From: Anaerolineaceae bacterium
Lineage (GTDB): Bacteria > Chloroflexota > Anaerolineae > 4572-78
Reading direction: 5' to 3'
DNA: 5,479 nucleotides
Assembly: GCA_024762375.1 (NCBI GenBank)
Contig: JANTHQ010000166.1
Span: 1-5,479 of the forward strand
The translations under genes were made by a program, and so were the position numbers. Positions 1 to 4,489 of the stretch are shown one piece after another. Each line of letters opens with the position of its first letter. Position 1 is the stretch's first letter. The notes under the pieces were generated by a model, which saw only the letters and a list, made by a program, of their open reading frames with translations, was not told the DNA's origin and made no database searches.

Positions 1-903
1 CCAAACATCGTCTGCGGGCGAGTATGCCACCGTTTCGGTGATATATGCCGAGCCATCCCAGCCGCCAAACAAATACAGTTTATCGTGCAATACCGCCGCG
101 GCATAGGCACAGCGCGGCGCGGGTAGCGGTGCCGCCGTGCGCCACGTGTTTTCTTCCGGGTTGAACACTTCAAACGTGCTGACCGCGTCTGTTTCGGTGG
201 TGCAGCCGCCCGGCACAAATATTTCATTGCCGATAACCAGCGCCTGCACGTTTGCCACCGCTGTCGGTTTTGCCGCCCCTTCGAGCCATTGTTGCGCCGC
301 CGGGTCAAATATTTCGACCAGCCCGGTTGTGCCGCTTGTCCGTTCGCCGCCGATGAGATACAATTTGCCGCCGAAATTTGCCACGCCCAGTCGAGACCGC
401 GCGGTTGGCATTTCGCCGCGCAGTTGCCACTGATTTTCCAGCGGAGCCGCTGCAACCGGTGCGGATGACGCTGCCGCAACATCGGCAATCGGATTTCCCA
501 CCGGCCGGTTGAACACACGACGCCAATACGGTGTGAATAGCACCAGTGCCGCCACAACAATCGCCGCGGCAAAATAACTCAGCTGCCAACCGGCCAATGT
601 CGGGGTGGGCATCGTTGCAGCCGCGCCACTATTCGGTGCGGCGGGTGATGCCGTTTCCGCGCTCTCGCCGTCGCCGGGGGGCATTTCAATAATGCCGATT
701 TGCAGCCCTTTCATTGTGGCTTCGGTGCGAGATTGCACTTCCAACTTGGCATAAATTTTTCGCAGATGCACGCGCACGGTGTTTTCGCTGATAACCAGTT
801 CTCTGCCAATTTCCTGATTGCTCATTCCTTTGGCAACGGCTTCCAGCACCTGCAATTCGCGTTTACTCAGTTTCGATTTGTCTTTTTTGATATCGTCTGC
901 CAT
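1..903 (-). CDS. LuxR-type HTH / membrane segment / Kelch-repeat protein (C-terminus beyond window)
   Basis: Read from the ATG at 903-901, this frame stays open for 301 codons to base 1, so the 3' end is missing. Residues about 12-72 form a LuxR/GerE-type helix-turn-helix: LSKRELQVLEAVAKGMSNQEI, then the recognition-helix region ISENTVRVHLRKIYAKL and the RTEA segment. Residues 75-105 are an Ala/Pro-rich linker, 108-124 a single hydrophobic segment (probable membrane anchor), and 135-158 a second Ala/Pro-rich linker. From about 160 onward come at least three Kelch-type blades, each with a hydrophobic strand before a Gly-Gly pair (LYLIGGE, IFVPGGC, LYLFGGW) and a later conserved Trp (W206, W254, W301). 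The likely role is a one-component membrane-bound regulator whose beta-propeller senses a ligand or partner; the target is unknown. No receiver domain is present. It is divergent from the HD-hydrolase gene. No good ribosome binding site precedes the ATG. Confidence 0.87.
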   Translation of the reverse strand, partial: MADDIKKDKSKLSKRELQVLEAVAKGMSNQEIGRELVISENTVRVHLRKIYAKLEVQSRTEATMKGLQIGIIEMPPGDGESAETASPAAPNSGAAATMPTPTLAGWQLSYFAAAIVVAALVLFTPYWRRVFNRPVGNPIADVAAASSAPVAAAPLENQWQLRGEMPTARSRLGVANFGGKLYLIGGERTSGTTGLVEIFDPAAQQWLEGAAKPTAVANVQALVIGNEIFVPGGCTTETDAVSTFEVFNPEENTWRTAAPLPAPRCAYAAAVLHDKLYLFGGWDGSAYITETVAYSPADDVW

Positions 904-916
904 AACTATAGTGTGG

Positions 917-951
917 GTTCAAAGTTCAAGGTTTCAGGTTCAAAGTTGCGT
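917..951. repeat. Degenerate 7-bp tandem array (GTTCAAA/G units)
   Basis: Five consecutive heptamers start at 917, 924, 931, 938 and 945. They read GTTCAAA, GTTCAAG, GTTTCAG, GTTCAAA and GTTGCGT, so three are near-identical and two degenerate. Seen another way, GGTTCAAAGTT occurs at 916-926 and again at 937-947, exactly 21 bp apart, which is two helical turns. The array lies in the divergent intergenic region, inside the presumed 5' leader of the leftward LuxR/Kelch gene. It may be an operator with repeated half-sites or a dispersed heptanucleotide repeat; the sequence alone does not decide. Confidence 0.6.
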
Positions 952-984
952 TTGCGATTCCCCTTTCGCAGGTTCGTATATTTC

Positions 985-991
985 AAAGGAG
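985..991 (+). promoter_or_regulatory. Ribosome binding site of the dGTPase-like gene
   Basis: AAAGGAG lies 8 nt upstream of the ATG at 1000-1002. This strong Shine-Dalgarno fixes that ATG as the start, although the open frame extends upstream to 700. Confidence 0.85.
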
Positions 992-1000
992 ATTATACCA
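992..1000 (-). promoter_or_regulatory. Probable extended -10 promoter of the LuxR/Kelch gene
   Basis: The minus strand reads TGGTATAAT here (TGn plus a consensus TATAAT at 997-992), an extended -10 element that can work without a good -35. No convincing -35 is seen at the usual spacing. Transcription would start near 985, giving a leader of roughly 80 nt through the heptamer array. The element overlaps the start codon of the rightward gene and abuts its ribosome binding site. Confidence 0.45.
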
Positions 1001-2157
1001 TGCTCACCAGAGAATTTCTTGAAAATCAAGAGGAAACAATTTTAGCCCCGTATGCGATGACAAGCAAACAAAGTCGCGGGCGTGCGTTTCCCGAAGATGA
1101 ACACCCGTACCGCACCCCGTTTCAGCGCGACCGAGACCGGGTGATTCACACCACCGCGTTTCGGCGGCTGGAGTACAAAACGCAAGTGTTCATCATCACC
1201 GAAGGCGATTACTACCGCACCCGGTTGACGCACACCATCGAGGTGGCGCAAATCGGGCGCACCATCGCCCGTGCACTGCGCGCCAACGAAGATTTGACGG
1301 AAGCCATCTGTCTGGCGCACGATTTGGGGCACGGCCCGTTTGGCCACAGTGGCGAAGAGGCGCTCCACCGGTTGATGAAAGACCACGGCGGGTTCGACCA
1401 CAATCATCAGGGATTGCGCATCATCCAGCAGTTGGAACGCCGCTATCCCGATTTTGACGGGTTGAACCTGACGTGGGAAGTGCGCGAAGGCATGCTGAAA
1501 CACGAAAGCGAATACGACAAAGGCGACGCTTTCGATTTTGAACCGGAATTGCGCGGCACGCTCGAGGCGCAAATCGTCAATCTGGCCGATGAAATTGCAT
1601 ACACCACCGCCGATTTGGACGACGGGCTGCGCTCCGGAATGATTACCCCGCCGCAACTGGCGCGCGAAGTTGAATTGTGGAATGACATCACCGCCGAGTT
1701 GGGCATTGATGACGGGCGGCTCGATTTGAGTGAGATGGACCGGCATCGAATCATCCGGCGGCTGGTTGGGCACGAAGTGACCAGCGTCGTCAACGCCACC
1801 GCCGCCGCACTGGCAGAAAACAATATTCAATCGGTGGATGATGTGCGCCGGATGCCGCATAATCTGGTGGGGCACGACCCGGCGTTTGCCCCCAAAAATC
1901 GCGCGCTGAAAACCTTTTTGTACAAAAACCTGTATCGCCACTGGCGAGTGATGCGGATGTCGAACAAAGCCCAGCGGCTCATCACCGAACTATTCAACGC
2001 GTTTATTGATGACCCGATGATGCTACCGTTTGAAACACAGGCAAAACTAGAAACCGAAGACCGGTATCGGGTGGTGTGCGACTATATCGCCGGGATGACC
2101 GACCGTTACGCCATCAAAGAGCACGAGCGGCTGTTCAACCCGACCGCGAGTGTTTGA
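1000..2157 (+). CDS. dgt: dGTPase-like HD-domain deoxynucleoside triphosphate triphosphohydrolase
   Basis: The product is 385 aa, a normal length for the shorter dGTPase-like branch. Enzymes of this family cut dNTPs into the deoxynucleoside plus tripolyphosphate in the cytoplasm and help set dNTP pools. The metal-binding HD motif is complete: H78 (in RLTHTIEVAQIGR), H107-D108 (in LAHDLGHGPFGH) and D197 (in NLADEIAYTTADLDDG). H111 and H116 are the further conserved histidines of the HDLGHxPFGH block. The N-terminal RTPFQRDRDRVIHTTAFRRLEYKTQVF (38-64) and the C-terminal DYIAGMTDRYA (361-371) are family hallmarks. The start is fixed by AAAGGAG 8 nt upstream. The gene stands alone, divergent from the LuxR/Kelch gene and convergent with the secreted-protein gene. 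Substrate preference cannot be read from sequence: many members of this branch act on several dNTPs, so strict dGTP specificity should not be assumed. Confidence 0.93.
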   Translation: MLTREFLENQEETILAPYAMTSKQSRGRAFPEDEHPYRTPFQRDRDRVIHTTAFRRLEYKTQVFIITEGDYYRTRLTHTIEVAQIGRTIARALRANEDLTEAICLAHDLGHGPFGHSGEEALHRLMKDHGGFDHNHQGLRIIQQLERRYPDFDGLNLTWEVREGMLKHESEYDKGDAFDFEPELRGTLEAQIVNLADEIAYTTADLDDGLRSGMITPPQLAREVELWNDITAELGIDDGRLDLSEMDRHRIIRRLVGHEVTSVVNATAAALAENNIQSVDDVRRMPHNLVGHDPAFAPKNRALKTFLYKNLYRHWRVMRMSNKAQRLITELFNAFIDDPMMLPFETQAKLETEDRYRVVCDYIAGMTDRYAIKEHERLFNPTASV

Positions 2158-2159
2158 CA

Positions 2160-2210
2160 CAGTGAATTTGCGGTAGTGACAGAGCAGTGCTCTGTCACTA
2201 CAACTCACTG
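2160..2210. terminator. Long hairpin between convergent genes; possible bidirectional terminator or REP-like palindrome
   Basis: GTAGTGACAGAGCA (2173-2186) and TGCTCTGTCACTAC (2188-2201) are perfect 14-nt inverted arms around one central G; as RNA this folds as about 13 bp with a 3-nt loop. A second, outer pair, CAGTGA (2160-2165) with TCACTG (2205-2210), extends the structure across an asymmetric internal loop of 7 and 3 nt. It begins 2 nt after the dgt stop, and its right outer arm contains the stop codon of the leftward gene. Neither strand has a T-run after the stem, so it is not a textbook intrinsic terminator. A repetitive palindromic element is an equally good reading. Confidence 0.55.
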
Positions 2211-3131
2211 CCACCAATCTTTCGCCGAGCGGGGGTCCATAAACGCGCCGCGGTCGCGGATGGCAACTTTGATTTCGCTGCCTGCTGCCGTGCCGAGCAC
2301 CTGCCCGTTGTTCAGCGCGGGGAGTTGATAGCCGCCATCGTTGATACGCCAACCGTTGGCGTCCACCCGCGTGCGGTACAAGGCCAACAGGTTCGGGTCA
2401 ACACACACATCTTCCAGATGCACACTGTACGCAAATGCCACCGTGTCTTCGCGGGCATACACCAGTGTGATACGGTTTTCTTCGGCATACAGCACCAATG
2501 CGCGATAGTTGCCCTGATAAATGTCGGGAGCGCGACTGGGGATGTGCAATGTCTCTCCGGCAGTGGTTTCCATTTCCAACAGCGTCGCAGGCCACGTTCC
2601 CAGCAATCCCCCGCGACAGCCGTCTGAACCGCAGCCCCAATCCCAACCGTACACCTGATATGCCGCAGTGAACGCCGGTACGCGGTTATCGCCGAAAATA
2701 CCGCGCAAATCGGGAGAATTTGGGTCTGACCCGCCGTTATAATTGACCAACCCCAGCGGCACATCCACCGGCTCCCACCCCCGCAGCGACAGATTCAAAT
2801 CGCCGTGCAGATAGTCCGGGTGGTCAGCGGGGTTGCCGGGTACGGGAATCAAATCGTAACTGCGGGTGGATGTGGTTGGGCAGGTTGGCGCGGGCGGCGC
2901 AGGCGGATAGCCATTTAACACCAGCGGCAAATACACCCACGCCGTCGGTGTGAACACACCGGAGCCGAACGTCATCGTTTGCGTGCCGCGAATGGTCGTG
3001 TCTGCCAATTTTCCTGCCGTAACCGGCGCATCGGCGTGCACAACCGGCTCAAAAACGCCCAGCGGTGCCATAAACACCGTAAAAATTGTCAAAAAACCCC
3101 CAAAAATAAGTGCGACTTTCTTAAAATGCAT
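2205..3131 (-). CDS. Secreted protein of unknown function
   Basis: The product is 308 aa. The start is supported by GGAGG 6 nt upstream of the ATG. Residues 1-33 look like a Sec signal peptide: charged HFKK, hydrophobic core VALIFGGFLTIFTVFMAPLGVF, and a probable cut after VHA33. After a short polar region comes VYLPLVLNG (66-74) followed by a proline-rich linker PPAPPAP (76-82); I recall LPLV tracts of this kind in exported Chloroflexota proteins. The globular part (about 90-308) has four cysteines (C84, C167, C172, C243), possibly disulfide-bonded outside the cell, and a distinctive C-terminus with VAIRDRGAFMDPRSAKDWWQ (289-308). I do not recognise an enzymatic domain or catalytic motif. 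The gene is convergent with dgt and divergent from lepB, whose signal peptidase could process it, but no functional link is shown. Confidence 0.8.
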   Translation of the reverse strand: MHFKKVALIFGGFLTIFTVFMAPLGVFEPVVHADAPVTAGKLADTTIRGTQTMTFGSGVFTPTAWVYLPLVLNGYPPAPPAPTCPTTSTRSYDLIPVPGNPADHPDYLHGDLNLSLRGWEPVDVPLGLVNYNGGSDPNSPDLRGIFGDNRVPAFTAAYQVYGWDWGCGSDGCRGGLLGTWPATLLEMETTAGETLHIPSRAPDIYQGNYRALVLYAEENRITLVYAREDTVAFAYSVHLEDVCVDPNLLALYRTRVDANGWRINDGGYQLPALNNGQVLGTAAGSEIKVAIRDRGAFMDPRSAKDWWQ

Positions 3132-3137
3132 GCTCTG

Positions 3138-3142
3138 CCTCC
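3138..3142 (-). promoter_or_regulatory. Ribosome binding site of the secreted-protein gene
   Basis: The minus strand carries GGAGG with 6 nt to the ATG at 3131-3129, which decides this start. Confidence 0.8.
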
Positions 3143-3166
3143 ATGAGTCGTCATAAATTCCCCAGA

Positions 3167-3175
3167 ATTATACCA
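3167..3175 (-). promoter_or_regulatory. Extended -10 promoter of the secreted-protein gene
   Basis: The minus strand reads TGGTATAAT (TATAAT at 3172-3167), a consensus extended -10. The hexamer 17 nt further upstream (CCGCCA) is a poor -35. A start near 3160 would leave a leader of about 30 nt ending in the GGAGG site. The same nine bases occur in front of the LuxR/Kelch gene. Confidence 0.6.
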
Positions 3176-3182
3176 TACTTTT

Positions 3183-3194
3183 CGCCAATTGGCG
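3183..3194. promoter_or_regulatory. Perfect 12-bp palindrome in a divergent promoter region; candidate operator
   Basis: CGCCAATTGGCG is a perfect dyad lying 11-22 bp upstream of the leftward TATAAT, in the spacer/-35 zone of that promoter. A dimeric regulator bound there would be positioned to control the secreted-protein gene. It is about 43 bp upstream of the rightward -35 candidate. No regulator can be named. Confidence 0.35.
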
Positions 3195-3236
3195 GGCGAC
3201 TGGCCCACGACCGGCACACGCATACCGGACAAATCT

Positions 3237-3265
3237 TTGCGGGGAAACGGAACATATATTATAAT
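3237..3265 (+). promoter_or_regulatory. Probable promoter of the lepB-rpiB-deoC operon
   Basis: TTGCGG (3237-3242) and TATAAT (3260-3265) are separated by 17 nt, a sigma-70-like arrangement with a perfect -10 and a half-matching -35. Transcription would begin near 3272. That leaves almost no leader before the TTG at 3276 but about 25 nt before the TTG at 3297, and so bears on the lepB start choice. Confidence 0.6.
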
Positions 3266-3282
3266 TTGAACATACTTGTCGA

Positions 3283-3289
3283 TAGAGAG
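3283..3289 (+). promoter_or_regulatory. Weak ribosome binding site supporting the lepB TTG start
   Basis: TAGAGAG lies 7 nt upstream of the TTG at 3297. It is a partial Shine-Dalgarno match, but better than anything before the TTG at 3276, where none is visible. Confidence 0.4.
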
Positions 3290-3296
3290 TAATCTT

Positions 3297-3959
3297 TTGA
3301 CCATCGAACCGGAGGACATTTCAACCGCGCCAAATTCGAATCCGCCCATTGAACCAACTGCCCCGCCGCCATCAACGCGCCAAATCATCACCGCCATCAT
3401 TCGCGAGCTGGCAGAGACAATCCTTTTGGCGGTGATACTCGTTTTTGTGTTGCAGTTGGGCATTCGCAATTTTCGGGTTGAGGGGCACAGTATGGATCCG
3501 AATCTGCACCACGGGCAATATCTGGTCGTTGACAAACTTTCGTATCGACTCCCTTTCAGCAAAAAACCGGCCGGGCGCGGAGATGTTATCATTTTTGTGC
3601 CCCCCACTGCACCGAACAAAGATTTCGTCAAACGGGTAATTGGGTTGCCCGGCGAAACAGTCGAAATTCGCAGCGGAGAAGTTTTTATCAATGGCGAGCG
3701 TTTACCCAACACTTTCGGCGCACGGCTGGATGATTCGACGATGCCGCCGTTGACTGTGCCGGATGGGGCCGTGTTCGTGCTGGGCGACAACCGCGCCAAC
3801 TCGAACGATTCTCGAAATTGGGGGATGCTGGCGCAGGAAAAAATCATCGGTCGGGCGTGGATTTCATACTGGCCGCCCGAAACGTGGGGCATCATCACCA
3901 ATGACCACCCGACAGCCGAAACCACACTCAAACACTGGCTATCGAAATTTGAACCATGA
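3297..3959 (+). CDS. lepB: Signal peptidase I
   Basis: The product is 220 aa, a typical single-anchor bacterial type I signal peptidase (S26 family, Ser/Lys dyad), which cuts signal peptides from exported proteins at the outer face of the membrane. A Pro-rich cytoplasmic tail (12-25) precedes one membrane helix (about 38-56, ELAETILLAVILVFVLQLG). The family boxes follow: GHSMDP with catalytic Ser65, GDVIIFVPP (95-103), FVKRVIGLPGE with the general-base Lys112, and GDNRANSNDSRNWG (163-176). Nothing essential is missing. The start is the TTG at 3297, chosen because the promoter would begin transcription near 3272 and a weak ribosome binding site fits this codon. The TTG at 3276 would add seven residues and is the alternative. 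The stop overlaps the rpiB start by 4 nt (ATGA), suggesting translational coupling. It is the only gene in this cluster without an evident role in sugar phosphate metabolism. Confidence 0.93.
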   Translation: MTIEPEDISTAPNSNPPIEPTAPPPSTRQIITAIIRELAETILLAVILVFVLQLGIRNFRVEGHSMDPNLHHGQYLVVDKLSYRLPFSKKPAGRGDVIIFVPPTAPNKDFVKRVIGLPGETVEIRSGEVFINGERLPNTFGARLDDSTMPPLTVPDGAVFVLGDNRANSNDSRNWGMLAQEKIIGRAWISYWPPETWGIITNDHPTAETTLKHWLSKFEP

Positions 3960-4021
3960 CAGAACTTTCAGAGACAACCATCAACCAAATTGTGCGGCAG
4001 GTGCTGGCACAGCTTTCCAAC
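3956..4021 (+). other. Encapsulation-peptide-like N-terminal helix of the RpiB-family isomerase
   Basis: This stretch encodes residues 1-22. Hydrophobic residues I9, I12, V13, V16, L17 and L20 fall at i, i+3, i+4, i+7, i+8 and i+11, a one-sided amphipathic helix, followed by a Thr/Ser/Pro linker (SNTETPT). PduP (MNTSELETLIRTILSEQL) has the same kind of spacing. Targeting to a shell is inferred; no shell gene is in view. Confidence 0.6.
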
Positions 4022-4489
4022 ACCGAAACCCCGACAGCAACCATTGCCATCGGCGCAGACCACGGCGGGTTTGCGATGAAAGAAGCCCTGAAACCGTTTT
4101 TGACCGCCCAAGGGTACACCGTGCTCGATTGCGGCACGCACAGCCGCGATTCGGTAGACTATCCTGACCAAGCCTACGCTGTGGCAAAATTGGTCGCCAA
4201 TGGCAGCGCCGAATTCGGCATCATCATCGACGGCGCGGGCATCGGTTCGTGTATGGCAGCCAATAAAGTGCCGGGAATCCGCGCGGCAATGTGTTATAAT
4301 GAAGCCACTGCCAAAAACAGCCGAGAACACAATCACGCCAATGTACTCACCCTCGGCGCGGGGATGATTGACCAATCCGCCGCCGAACACATCGTCAGCA
4401 CGTGGCTGGCAACCCCCGTCGGCGAAGGCCGGCACGCGCGGCGAGCGCAAAAAATAATGGCAATTGAAAAACGCTATCTGCGAGAATGA
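3956..4489 (+). CDS. rpiB: RpiB/LacAB-family sugar-phosphate isomerase with N-terminal targeting-like helix
   Basis: The product is 177 aa. Residues 28-172 are a full RpiB/LacA/LacB domain, the family that interconverts aldose and ketose phosphates such as ribose 5-phosphate and ribulose 5-phosphate. Visible marks are IAIGADHGGFAMKEALKPFL (30-49), the phosphate/active-site loop IIIDGAGIGSCMAANK (89-104), NSREHNHANVL with H125 (121-131), and GEGRHARRAQKI (156-167) with R159. By alignment to E. coli RpiB from memory, catalytic Cys66 is replaced by Asp92, so the base or the substrate may differ. Ordinary members begin almost directly at the first strand; here residues 1-27 are extra, with an amphipathic helix (TTINQIVRQVLAQL) and a polar linker, resembling a microcompartment encapsulation peptide. 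It sits between lepB and deoC with 4-nt overlaps at both ends. No Shine-Dalgarno precedes it, so it probably depends on coupling to lepB translation. Family is certain; exact substrate is not. Confidence 0.9.
   Translation: MTELSETTINQIVRQVLAQLSNTETPTATIAIGADHGGFAMKEALKPFLTAQGYTVLDCGTHSRDSVDYPDQAYAVAKLVANGSAEFGIIIDGAGIGSCMAANKVPGIRAAMCYNEATAKNSREHNHANVLTLGAGMIDQSAAEHIVSTWLATPVGEGRHARRAQKIMAIEKRYLRE

Noticed and set aside
700..999. In-frame 100-residue N-terminal extension of the dGTPase-like protein
   Set aside because: It lies antisense to the LuxR/Kelch coding region, has no family similarity, and the ATG at 1000 has a strong ribosome binding site and the usual family N-terminus.
1042..1941. 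299-codon minus-strand open frame
   Set aside because: It is wholly antisense to the conserved HD-hydrolase gene; its translation has no recognisable domain. It is a shadow of the codon bias of the real gene.
2158..2204. Possible tRNA or small RNA gene in the convergent gap
   Set aside because: Only the simple hairpin is present; no cloverleaf, no T-loop consensus, and no promoter.
3276..3296. TTG at 3276 as the lepB start
   Set aside because: It would lie about 4 nt from the predicted transcription start with no ribosome binding site. The TTG at 3297 fits better, though a near-leaderless start cannot be excluded.
3089..3931. 280-codon minus-strand open frame over lepB
   Set aside because: It is antisense to lepB with all its catalytic boxes, and crosses the divergent promoter region; low-complexity translation without motifs.
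4292..4300. TGTTATAAT, a perfect extended -10 sequence inside rpiB
   Set aside because: It is explained by the codons for Cys-Tyr-Asn in a conserved part of the isomerase, and no -35 or nearby gene start fits. An internal promoter for deoC is possible but unsupported.
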